Of a DNA stretch of 64,000 bases, positions 1 to 54,349 are shown in pieces. Source of the DNA: Nereocystis luetkeana (Eukaryota > Sar > Phaeophyceae > Laminariales > Laminariaceae); contig JARUPZ010000018.1 in NCBI GenBank assembly GCA_031213475.1, positions 3,224,733-3,288,732 on the forward strand. Reading direction: 5' to 3'. Within the stretch, counting starts at the first letter, position 1. Each line of letters begins with the position of its first letter. The position numbers and the translations under genes are program-made. The notes beneath the pieces were generated by a model, which saw only the letters and a list, made by a program, of their open reading frames with translations, was not told the DNA's origin and did not search any database.

Positions 1-1367
1 CCATTGCACATCATACGAGATTTGTGCAGTGCAGGCGCGTTGTATACTACGCTCTGCTGCTGCTGCTGCGTGGCCCATAGCCAAACGAGCAGTCGGTAGA
101 GTTGCCCTTGCTCTCTTCCTCTGCATATAGAGATTTAACTACTCTGTACCGGTACGTACGTAGGCAACTCCTACGGGCTGGGCATGAGGGAAGAACGAAC
201 GTGTGACAGTGTACCCCAGGTGCCATCTTACCACGTTCTCAGGCCTCTCGTGACGGTCTGCCGCGATGCAGTCTATCGACCTGGCCCACTCCGTGAAGTC
301 TTCCCCGTCCATGCCATCCCAAGGCCGCCTCCACCCGCGCTGTGGATGACGGCCAATGTACATATAAATATGCGAGGGAGGGGGGGGGGGGGAAGGGGCG
401 TCAGCACTTTTGTTTTTCGAGTCCATTCCGTGGTGGTTTATGCGACAAATGCGAGGAGCGTACCCTGCGCCCATTGCACTTCACGTCGCGACGGTGGTAA
501 TCTGATGCACTGAGCGATGTGGATGATACTTGATCTCTTTTCTGGTCAAGTTGCGACTGCCTGTCCGCCGCACGAAACTGTAGCAGTGAACCGTACGGGA
601 CAACGTTTCCTGGTGTTGGTGTGCGTGTTTGTTTGTGCTGGCATGCTTTTGCAGGTAGGTAGATTCCTCGCTCTGTTGGCTCAATCAACTCGTGCGCGCG
701 GTTGGCTGGTCAGGAGGATGGGACGACGGGCAGCCACGTACGTACGGGGCGATGGAAATTATGTGTGTAGAGGGAAAAAGTTAGCATCTCATCAGATTTT
801 CTCTCGCACCATGCTTTCTTGACGGCAGAGCAGGCTAATCTATACGATACAGTAGGCGACAGCAGTTGACGTCTCCTACTTTCGCTGAGAACGCTCGAGG
901 CTTGTTGTGATGTCACGGTTGATTGAGCATAGACTCTTAAGGGCTGTTACATAGTATTTAGAGTGGCGTTCCTCGCTGAGCACGATCGGTTCGCAGTGAG
1001 TTCTTATTAAAAATAAATGAAAAAGGTCGGCCTGAGAAATCTAACACATGTCGCGTGCTGTACGAGTCGTACTTTTGGTACTTTCACGGTCGACATCACG
1101 CAAAGAGCCCCAGAGCAGAACTATTCACCTGGTGGATGGTGGCTTGTGAATGGTGAACGGTGGATAATGGATGGTGAATGGTGCATGACGTATTACAGGA
1201 TGCATGCGCCACAATGTCAACAGGAAAAATGGTTGATGCTGTCCCCAAATACACACCGGTAATGATTACGCGCGCCAAAAAAATAACATACCTGGTACCC
1301 CCCCTTATCACGCATCTGGAACTGATAAGGACAGCAGTAGCGTGCGCAGGACAAGATACATAAATAC
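1..1367. other. Left-edge intergenic stretch
   Basis: It contains short CTG runs (55-70), a poly-G tract at about 370 and GTACGTAC-type palindromes. I see no gene or recognised element; the open frames here lack protein-like character. Confidence 0.5.
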
Positions 1368-1680
1368 TCAGTACCGCGTAACACGTACCTACTATACGGT
1401 ATAACACTATCACACTGGGTGATAAGATAGCGCACCCCCTGGGACAAAATTGCAGACCCGGTTTCTTCCCAAACATGGTGGGGGGGCTCACACAACAAAA
1501 ATGGTGGCCTTCGAAATATTTCGTCGAGGGGGTTGCACAGACGCATCGGTCGTCGTATTCAGTACACCCTCTGCCCTCCCCGTTGTCGAGAAACCCAGCA
1601 TTGAAAATCGTCCGAGTGGGGTGTGTTATCTTATCACCCTGGTGTGATAGTGTTATGCGGTACCAGGGTATATAATTAGG
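1368..1680. repeat. Palindrome-ended repeat, copy 1
   Basis: Terminal inverted arms of about 42 bp (TAACACTATCACACTGGGTG and GATAAGATAGCGCACCCC on the left) pair with 1615-1657. The interior is about 180 bp. A related copy lies at 16380-16600. Confidence 0.7.
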
Positions 1681-1858
1681 GTAACAAGGGGTGAGACAAT
1701 GAAACCGTCGTATGTTATTATTCCGCTTGCCATCCGGCAATGGTTGACGCTTGCTCCAATCGTACCATCCACATTAAAGTGGGAATCCATCATCTAACGA
1801 CTTCGGACACGGAAGACCTTAGTATCAATCAGACCGGAATACTCGTGTTCTAAACGGT

Positions 1859-2761
1859 ATGCGGCCGAGCCTATCCGAAAAGGTTTTTGTGTCGAAGCTA
1901 AAAATGGCGATGAAAGAAAGCGGGCAGGGGGAGGAATGGGATCCCGTCCGCCGGGTAGGAAATCCGTGCTCGAGCCCGTTGGTAGATTCGTACCTTACCT
2001 TCGTATCTGAGGAACAGAAGCAGGTCGGGGTTCAGGTCAATCAGGCCGCGCCGTTACTGGAGCACACACTCATAGAGCTGCTCAGCGACATGCGGTTACG
2101 CGCTCAGGTGGCCAACTCTCTGGCTGAGCGGATTTCACTGACCCGAGATATCGCTTTGTATTCTTTGGCTTTCTATTCGATGCGTAGGGGTTACGATCTT
2201 TCCTCTACCATGGGTTCGCACATCTTGAGGTTCCTAGCGTCTAAGGGTTAGATATTTCAGTTTGGCAAGACGCTGCGGGCCTCTAGTGAGGCAGTGGTAG
2301 TGTTAGCGGACCGGGACTGCCCGACGATTTGCGCCTTTCGGGCGGTTACGGCGTACATCGCGACCGCACAGCGGATTGGGTGGGATTTAAGCACTGGGCA
2401 CCTCTTCCCCGTTGCGACGGCAGAAGGTGGCCGGGGCCGTCTCTCTCTATCCGCGGCCCGTATGACGGCGAACTTGCAGAGCTATCTGCGAATGGAAGAT
2501 CTGCCGGACCACTTCGCGATGCACTCCTTTCGAGTGGGAGGCTCGCTCAGCAAATCCCTCGCAGGGACGGCTGTGGGCGAGATCATGAAAATTGGCGGCT
2601 GGAAGACAGAGTCAGTTGCGAAGTACTACATACGGGCTACCTCGAGCGGACAAGTGCGGGGTAGCAAGAAGAAACGGGGCCAGAGCTATGCGGACGCTAG
2701 CGAGCTACCGTTGTCGCCGGAGTTCAGAAAGGACTTTGCAGCGTGTGCGGGTAAGGACTGA
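1859..2761 (+). pseudogene. Tyrosine recombinase (DIRS/Ngaro- or crypton-like), nonsense-interrupted
   Basis: One frame runs through 1859-2761 with a single TAG at 2249-2251. The catalytic set of tyrosine recombinases is visible: Arg in LAFYSMRRGYD, His-Ser-Phe-Arg in HSFRVGGSLSKSLAG, Gly-Gly-Trp in MKIGGWKTES, and the nucleophile in AKYYI. Downstream is a basic tail (GSKKKRGQ). The enzyme would cut and rejoin element DNA. About 300 residues is a normal length for the recombinase ORF of YR retrotransposons. No reverse transcriptase lies upstream, so only the 3' part of an element remains. The stop makes it probably inactive unless read through. Confidence 0.82.
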
Positions 2762-2857
2762 GTTCAGGTGATATAAGTTTGGGTGAGACAGTTCTGCTCC
2801 GGACCAGCGATCAACAAAACAAAGGCAATCTGAAAGGAGGCGTAACGAAGTATGGGC

Positions 2858-2944
2858 GGGACCACAGGCCGGCGCAGGAGGCCTCATCCAATCCAATACT
2901 TGCATTAAATTATCCACGGTAGAGAGCCAGAATACTACAGTAAA
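2858..2944 (+). repeat. Direct repeat copy 1 downstream of recombinase
   Basis: About 85 bp (GGCGCAGGAGGCCTCATCCA, then CCACGGTAGAGAGCCAGAAT) is repeated at 3224-3307. Placement after the recombinase ORF resembles the split direct repeats of Ngaro/PAT-type YR elements. Confidence 0.8.
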
Positions 2945-3223
2945 ATGGATATCCAATCCATGGACTCATATTTGGCACAATTAATGGAACGATTGATTAT
3001 ATCGAAATGTCTCGGAATTTGTATCGAAGCGAGGTCACTTCTTCCTTTCGCTCCCGAAACCTCGGGAGTAGAGTTGGTCGCGCCATTTCTTGAGACCATC
3101 CCACCCACCCGGCAGTAGGGTGAGTATTCTTGGGCTTGTATACCCAGATCATTTACAGGTACTAACCCCGCGCAGAGTTTTGTGATTCGCCACTTTACTC
3201 AGCGCGGGGGGAAATACCGGACG

Positions 3224-3307
3224 GGACCTCCTGCCCGGCGCAGGAGGCCTCATCCAATCCAATACTTATATTAAATGATCCACGGTAGAGAGCCAGAATA
3301 CTACAGG
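3224..3307 (+). repeat. Direct repeat copy 2 downstream of recombinase
   Basis: Second copy of the 85-bp unit, with a few substitutions. The 279-bp spacer between copies holds no ORF. Confidence 0.8.
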
Positions 3308-3514
3308 AATACTTGACGAGAAAATATCAATAATAGTTTGGATGCGAAATAAGATTTAGAGTAGAAAGTAAGAGTACGCGAGGGGAAGCAAGGAGCAAGG
3401 ACAGCAAATGGCGTAGATAGAGCTCAATCTTGAAGAAGGTACAGGAGGGAGTTAGGCTTTGTGCAAAGGATTCTTTTTTTTGGTTCCGTGTTTTTTTTTT
3501 CCTTTCGGAGTGCT

Positions 3515-3570
3515 TCTGAGTGATCAACGTCGAAGCTCATGCTAGACATTGCCGGGTCGCGAAAATGATA
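3515..3570 (+). repeat. SINE-like family S1, copy
   Basis: The family consensus is TTTCTGAGTGATCAACGTTG, AAGCTCATGCTACA, TTGTCGGATGGCAA, often after a T-rich stretch and before an (AAT)n tail. Confidence 0.65.
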
Positions 3571-3639
3571 ATCTTGTACTGTAAGACCCCCTCGTGTATA
3601 TCCTTCCTTTTGTTTGTGTTTCCCTTGGGTCTTCTGCTT

Positions 3640-3702
3640 CTCTGGGAATGTTCATGAAGGACCAACGGTGAAGCTCATGCTGCACACTGTCGGACATCAA
3701 AC
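3640..3702 (+). repeat. SINE-like S1, copy
   Basis: It reads AAGCTCATGCTGCACACTGT and CGGACATCAA. Adjacent to the previous copy and directly followed by MITE copy a. Confidence 0.6.
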
Positions 3703-3709
3703 ACAATAC

Positions 3710-3818
3710 TATCACGGGGGACCATAGTTAATAGGACCAAATATTGTCTGTAAAAATAGGTAAATATATGGGGTTTTGTCTGTGCCGTTGGTCCTACTTA
3801 CTATGCCCCCCCGTAATA
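3710..3818. mobile_element. MITE family M1, copy a
   Basis: The consensus ends are TATTACGGGGGACCATAGTA and its complement, with a core of AATATTGTTAGTAAAAATAG and a GGTTTTTGTGTGTACCGTAG-like segment. This copy lies just downstream of the LRR stop codon. Confidence 0.8.
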
Positions 3819-3946
3819 ATGATACCTGTAACTGGCTTCTAACCGGTGCTTCACCAATTTAATCGGAAAGAGTGACCGGCGATTGTTGGTTTGTTTCAGG
3901 GAGCAGCATACCAACTGAATACCGCACGTATATATGTGTACAGCGG

Positions 3947-47197
<43,251 letters not shown>

Positions 47198-47431
47198 TTC
47201 CCGTGCCTGCCGCGTCCACAAGATCGGCGGAGAAAAACGTTGAACGGGAAGAATATAACGGAGTTATAACCCTCGGAGACCCAAACGTCTTTGGCGGCCG
47301 GCCTTTGATCGATTCACAGTAGTGTTGCATTGCTGCTCTCTCGTAAGACGACGACACCGCTGTGCTGAGAGGGATGTAGTGATAATTTCGACTAAAGAAG
47401 CTAGACTTCCAGATTTCTTAACTTCTGCGAG
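47198..47431. promoter_or_regulatory. Shared bidirectional promoter interval
   Basis: Only 234 bp separate the start codons of the LRR gene (minus) and the eRF1-like gene (plus). The interval must hold both 5' UTRs and both promoters. I see no TATA box at a usual distance from either start, and no tandem repeat or MITE, unlike most non-coding DNA here. Confidence 0.6.
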
Positions 47432-47495
47432 ATGCGGGCATCGGGCACAATTGACATGATGGACTCGCTTTTCGGAAAGTCTTCTTGGGACCGAG
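47432..47495 (+). CDS. eRF1-like gene exon 1
   Basis: The ATG at 47432 opens MRASGTIDMMDSLFGK, and the exon ends ACCGAG|GTAAAT in phase 1. No upstream ATG shares the frame. Intron 1 (47496-47613) is 118 bp. Confidence 0.7.
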
Positions 47496-50400
47496 GTAAA
47501 TTATTCACGCTTGGGACGTGCACGACATCAGCCTAAACGTAAAAAACGCTTGCAACCGAAAAAACCTAAGAAGTGATAACCTTGGAGGCTGACGATTTTC
47601 CGTAGGGATCAAGATCAGTTCGTCAAAAGGCTCTTGGGCTATTCCAGCCACGCGCTTTTACAGGTATGCATCATACACTACCTGGTACACTGCTATCGAG
47701 CACGTAAGACTCAACCTTGATTTCCCGTCTTTCGTGGCACAACCTCATTTATAGGTCTTTCATGCGCACCAGGTACGCGACTGGGCTATTTTGTTTAATA
47801 ATTTGTGACCACCTGTTGCTCTCGTTCACGCCTGTGCATCCGTTCGATCTTGTTGGAGAGAGTCGCGGTACCGAGCGTGTGCGCGTTTCTGGCTCTCTCT
47901 AGCACGTCACGAAATGACATTTCCGTCGCCAGTTCTCGCTCTCCTTCTCGAACGAATTGCTGGTGCGCCTCCCTTTGCGTGGGATAAACACGCGGCACAA
48001 CAAGCGGTCACGCTTCTTCCGCACTAGTAATAAGTGCAACCAGCAGTCAGCAGTTTTCCAATTGGTAATAGGTGCGGCGCGAGGCGACGAAACTTAACCA
48101 AAACAGCGACCAAAATAGCGAGGAGAGTGGTCGGTCGTATCATCTGTCTACAGAGGGCGCCCGGCGTCAAGAAACGTCAATTAGGTGTCCACTCTCAATG
48201 TCCTTATTTTGTTTCCGACGTAGATCTACTGTAACTCTATTGCGTAGGGTTTAGAGTAGATCCCACCGTTGGGCTATGTTTCTTAACCTGATGTTAGTAG
48301 TAGTATTCGTGACATCTGAGCGAATAAAGCTGCTCTTCTATCTCTAAGCGAACAACAACGTGTGTGCCCAGGGATACAAAGTGTCCCGCATGTCCATGAT
48401 CTTGACACAATTTTCCCTAACATAATGCTTCTCGACTGCGGGCGCCTACTACTGTATGCTTTGAGCTCGCGGTACAACTACTGTAGTAGGACTGTACGAG
48501 TAGGATATTGTTGCGCACGACGAGTCGTACACGGTCCCTTGTTTTTTAATTGAGACACATGACAATGCCCTGCAGACAGAGCTAGCGCTAGCGCTGGTTT
48601 GTCTAGACAATGCAGTAGCTGTCTCTATACTTCGTTACCATCAATATTGTACGTACTACGTACTGTGTCCCTCTCAGCTTCCAACATGGTTTGTAGACGC
48701 GCAATTTGTCTTCGTTCCGAGACACGGGGCATATTTATTTGCACATTCCGTTCATAATGTCATCAATGACAATATGAAAATAGGTAAGGGTGGGTATACA
48801 TCCCAGTTATATTAATAGTAGTATAAGTTGGTTTCTCGACCCTCTTGATTCTTGACACAAGGTACAATCAGGCGGAGAGAACGGACGATTTCGACAGACA
48901 TCTCGTACGTACCAAAACACGAGCACGAATTGAAAACAAGAAAAAACAGTTGCAACCCTGAAAGGAACGAAACAGCTGGCGTAGAGCAACATCGACGAGT
49001 ATTGATGCCGAGACGGGGGAACAAGCTGAGGCCTCGACGAGCTTTGACGACAAGACGGGGAACATGTTCGTGTGGCATAAGTCCGTGTGTGTGGTGAATG
49101 CAACTTCGGTCAAGCGACAGGCCATCAACAAGAAGCGTTTACTGTAAGTGATCTTATTGGTGTAAACACACACCACGGGTGAAGGCGTTCGTGACGGGTG
49201 GAGACAATCGTGTCTCGTGCTATTATAGTACACAGTCGGTCGTGTTCACCCACGTCATGGCGATTGTCACATCCATACCTGGATGACGCAGTACTCGCAG
49301 TTTCATACATTACTACCGCTGTACAGTACTGCACAATTCTTACCTGTGGTACATATCAACTTCTAAACTACAAAGTACGTATCATACGCTGTACGTACAT
49401 CATAAACACCATCAACTGATATCACACGCTGCATACCTGGTAGGCTGTAAGACGGCGACAAAGAGACAAACACATCGCCGTTAGGCATATGCTACAGAGT
49501 TCACGGGCCAGTAAGCAGTCACCTTGTAGCCCTGGCCACTTGCTTCCTCGCCTCAACAAAGGTCAGTCCTGACTCCACCAACTTCGTGAAGCTCAAGCTT
49601 ACAGGCCCCGGCTGCGAGGCCATCATGTGCGTGTTGCCAAAGTTGGCGCGGGAGCGCATACTCATTCCCTGCGGCACCGTCCAAGTGATGGGGGGCGTGC
49701 AAAACCAATCAGTCGCACATACACATTGCTGTAGTCTATACTATGGTACCTGGTATAGCAATAGTCTATACTACAGTAGTGGTACACATGAAGCTCTCGT
49801 AGGTCTCTTCAGGCAGGGATACACAGAGACGTATGGACAGAGCTCTGCAGTGCAGCAACAGTACTGTAGTTAATGTAGAGTACCAGGGTATTACGCACTG
49901 CACAATAGTTGTACCCCCCCAGGACGACAGTTTTGACGCGTGCATTCCCCTACATACAAAGTAGTACGAGCAGGAGTACTAATGTAGTGATCTATACAAG
50001 AGTACATACCTGTGTCTGCTTCATGTGGAGTTTAATGCGCGTGTCAATCGGCTGGATCCTGACCCTTCCAGACCCACAAGCTGCTGCTGCATCTACGTCC
50101 CGACATGACATCTTCGACCCCTCAGACTTATCAGAAGCAGGCGGGCGATAATTCCCAACGGCGTGTTGTTGCGATTGGGTGGCACCATCAATAGTAGAGG
50201 CGGCGGCGCCAGCAATAGCAATATGCGGAAGCATGTGCGTGTCTGCGCCAGCGCCAGCATTCATTTTGCGAAGGAATATTTATAACAGCAGTGACATAGA
50301 ACAGCAGCAGATCAAGCGACACCGGTGGTGTACGCGTAATATCCCAGCACTGATCATGTCAGCAGCACCCAGCACCCCCCGCTCCTTCTTCAGTACAAGG

Positions 50401-51566
50401 CATGTTCTTCACTACGGTATCTTCAGTACAAGACATTGGATGTCGGACGTAGCAAATATTTTTGGCTCTAGAAAAATTGACGGTTACAAAATGAGAGGGT
50501 TTTGTATAGTGTCTGAAGGCCATGTTGCCGCTTGCTCCTGCATTCCTGCATTCCTGCGCCAAAACAGCGAAAAAACAACCAGCTGCTTCTTGCGTTCACT
50601 TTCACTCGGACGGAGCCGACTTCCAACGAACTTTGACCTCAGATTTGTGTGATCATGAGAGACATTACACTAGCCATCTCGATTGCGGTCGTGTTCGGGT
50701 GCTACGTGACCCATGCTTTCATCGCGCCAGCGCCAGCAGTAGTCAGGACTCCACGAGCTGCAACCTCCTCAATTCGCAGCAGCATTGTTTCAGGTACGAA
50801 GAGAAAAAGGCAACGCCAGAACATGTCTCTCAAATTCAGACCGTCGTCCATGTCTCCCATAGAAGGTGTCTGCACAGGACAATACATGCAAACATCCTGG
50901 TTGGATCGGTAGCGTGGTCGGTAGCGTGGCTCTCGTGGGCTGCGCTCCGCCTGCGTCTGTCGTTAGTTTAGCGGCGCATGTCTGTGCAGCAATCAGAAGA
51001 TCTCCGAGTAAAAATCGATCATCATGCGCCGCGGGTAGGAAGGAACATCCAAGTTGAACCTCCAAGAAGGGAAGCGAGGGTTCCCCCCCCCCCCCCGCTA
51101 ACAAGCTGAAAGCACGCAATACTCGGCCAACACGCGGCGGCGGTCGTGTTGATTGACCCACCCTCGCTCTGCCCAACTCGCACGCCACGGCTTCGCGCGT
51201 CATTGTTCTCGCTTCTCTCTGCGTTCGAGTAGCGTCGACAAGAGCTCTGCGACGCCGCGGTTCCGCTCTCGCTCCCCTGCAGCAGCAAGAACAACCGGAT
51301 GTTGAAACGGCGGTGAGAGAAGTAGGAATGCCTTGGCTGAACTGCTTCCCGTTGAGCTGCTGCTGCTGCTGCTGCTGCTTTGTGGGATGCGTAACCATGC
51401 AATCAATCATGTAGTCATGCGTTCACGCATGCCCAAATTGTGCATGTGGCATTGCATGATGTGAGACGATAAACTCTTCTGGGTGCAGTTTGCATCTCTC
51501 TGGCTTGTCTGTTGTGTTGTTTCATACCCGTACATATCTGGTTCCTTTGGCATGCCGCTGCTCCGC

Positions 51567-51598
<32 letters not shown>

Positions 51599-54318
51599 GA
51601 AGTGCCCCATACGTCGCCGTTTGCGCCGACCGCAGCCTCGAAGCATCTTCAACCAGAGCGGTTGGGAGTCATTCTGAAAAACGGAACGTTTCCGCTCGTT
51701 TTGCTTTTTTGTTGCGCGATGTGACTGACCTACCACGTATATACCTGGTATATAACATGCAATGCGAGTGTCAGATTTTTTGTATGCTGCTCGCGGACAT
51801 GCTGCTGCTGAGGTTTGTACGCAGCCCTCGTTGTGTAACCAGGTACCAGGTACCTGGTATACATCAGGGAGCAACGAAGCGAGCCACTAACCCGAGGGGC
51901 AAGAATATACCGGTAGGCGGGGGGTTGTCGAGAAGAATACGTCCGGGTTAAGGTACGGCGCTTCGTCGGTGCTCACAGCTGCGGTGTTTTTTGTCGATCC
52001 TTTTTCTGTATTTCACACCGCTGCCCGTTTGCAGGCTCCGGAGGGGTCGATGGTGCTCATAGAGGTGTCCAAGAAACACGCGAGGGTGTTCAAATCCGTC
52101 GCCAAGGGGAGGTGGGTTTTACCTCCCCCCCCCCCCCCCCCCCCTTTTTTGTTTTGCCTCAAGGGAAAGCGGTCCCTTCATTTCCATATTTCCAATCTAT
52201 TATTCCCAAGAAGAAACGTAACATCAGGTCAGGGACCGGAGTATCAGCCGTCAACGTGAAGAAACCACGCCTGCCTTGTACGCACATCGCCTGAAATATT
52301 TTGTTCATTGCGCTCAATTCAACATGTTTTAGGTTTAGTACTGGTACCCCTGGGTACGTTTTTTTTTTCACGAGGGGGTTCAGCTGTTTGCCACCAGGAA
52401 AATACGTACTGGAACGAGTAGATCATCCGAGTACTTGTACACATATCGATGCCGTTACATAGAATTTTAGTAGATACGTACTCGAATTATTATACTTGGA
52501 AGAGAGTACGCCCCCCCCTGTTTTTTTTTTTATAGTCCACAGCAAAAACACGAGGAATTTTATCCGCAACTGCGTCAGTCAGATCGTCGTGCGCGCATCC
52601 CACAGAAGGTGTCCCTACAGGACAATACATGCGCACGTCCTTGTTGGATTGGCCTTGGTTAGCAGCAAGGCTCTCGCCCACGCGCTCATCGCGCACAGCG
52701 CCAGCAGTAGTGGGGAACCGAGGTCCTCTGCACTTCGCGCGTTCCCCTTATGATGTGCGAATACCTGGTACCATTCCCCATGATGCGAGTCGTCGACTTG
52801 GGATCAACAATTACTATCAATGGTACTGCTCACCCTCCAGCGCGTTTTGATCGAAGTATCACACGTCGCCTGTAAATATCAGTTTCACGGGGTTTTTTCG
52901 ATGTCACAGCTTAAGCGTATTTTTTTTCTTGTTGTTAGTACTGGCAGGTATCTGGTATGACACGTGCCGGTAGTAAGAAATTACTGTCAATCCGGGTGGA
53001 ACAGGTTATGTTCATTCATACATCTATACGTGCCCGTGTTCCTGTCTCCTTACCTCTCCCTCCCTCCGTCCATCTCCCTCCATGTCTCATCCCATCGTTA
53101 TTTATCTCTATATCGACCCCCCCCATCCGCCCTGCTAAAATCACGTCGCTGCTGCTCCATATTTCTGCCTGCTGGGGGTGTCGATGATGACATGCATACA
53201 TGGAACGAAAAAAAGTGTGGCCGAGATAGTAGAGCCGGTGGACGAGTGGCGTGTGCACGAGCAGAGCAACAAGGAGAAGAGGAGCCAGGGGCAGGGCAAG
53301 CACCACGCAGAGAAGGCGAGGAGGAAGGAAGGAACTAGTGAAGGAAGGAAGGGAGGCAGTAGGTTCCCCGTAATGAAATCGTAATTCAACTCGAGCACTA
53401 CGATATTGACATCTTAACCCCTATTGAAAAAAACTGCCACGTTTCGGGGACAAATTAATTAGAGCTGGATTGTTTCACACGTTGGACAGATCACAATCTA
53501 TCTACAGTAGATCATCTAGATCCTGAAAAAAACTGGCGTTATGATATGTTGTGCAGGATCTGTGTGGTACAGATCCGACACAGGAAGCATGTGCCGGATC
53601 CTGCAGGTCATGCGGCTCCCACCCGGCAACATGAGCTGGATCGTGCAGATCAAGAATCTTATTTTCGCTGAAATATCTAGATCATCAAGTGGGAATGATC
53701 TGTGGATGATTTGTCCGACTTGTGGATTGTTCTTGCTGCAGTGCAAAATAGGGGTAACAGCGGTTATAGACGGTTTCAAGGGAGACCTAGATTATGATAC
53801 TTCGGGACTTGACCCTTTTAGCATTGCAGCCCCGTTTTTTGGGGACGAACTACTTAGAATGTGTGTGGTTTGTCCCCGAAACGGGACTGCAGTTGTAATA
53901 AAAAGGTGAAAATGCGGTCAAATCGGTATGTTACGCCTCTACGAAACGGTACATGTTGCCCCCAACAGACAAGAGCAATCTGTAGTTTGGAGGGCGGCTT
54001 ATTTAGGCTTGTCAACGCGGCGCTCTCGAACCACAGTACCCGCTACTGTACTTTAATTGAGAGTAATTTTTTCCGGAAAACTGTCAGTGGAACAGTGGTA
54101 GCGGGATCAAGAGATCTACAGGTAGGAGATACCTTCCGCCGCGCGACAGTTCCTTTCGGGCGCTACAAGCATGCACTGCGTCGTGTTGGCGCAGGCAGCT
54201 GCGGCGAAGGCATGAATATTGTTGTTGTTGCTGCTGTTGCTGTTGTTGCTGTTGCTGTTGCTGTTGTTGGTGGTGGTGTTGTGGTTGTTGTTGGTGGTGG
54301 CGGTGGTGTTGGTGTTGG

Positions 54319-54349
<31 letters not shown>

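Noticed and set aside
1096..1740. A 214-codon minus-strand frame at the left
   Set aside because: It spans the palindrome-ended repeat and intergenic DNA; the residues show no domain or periodic pattern.
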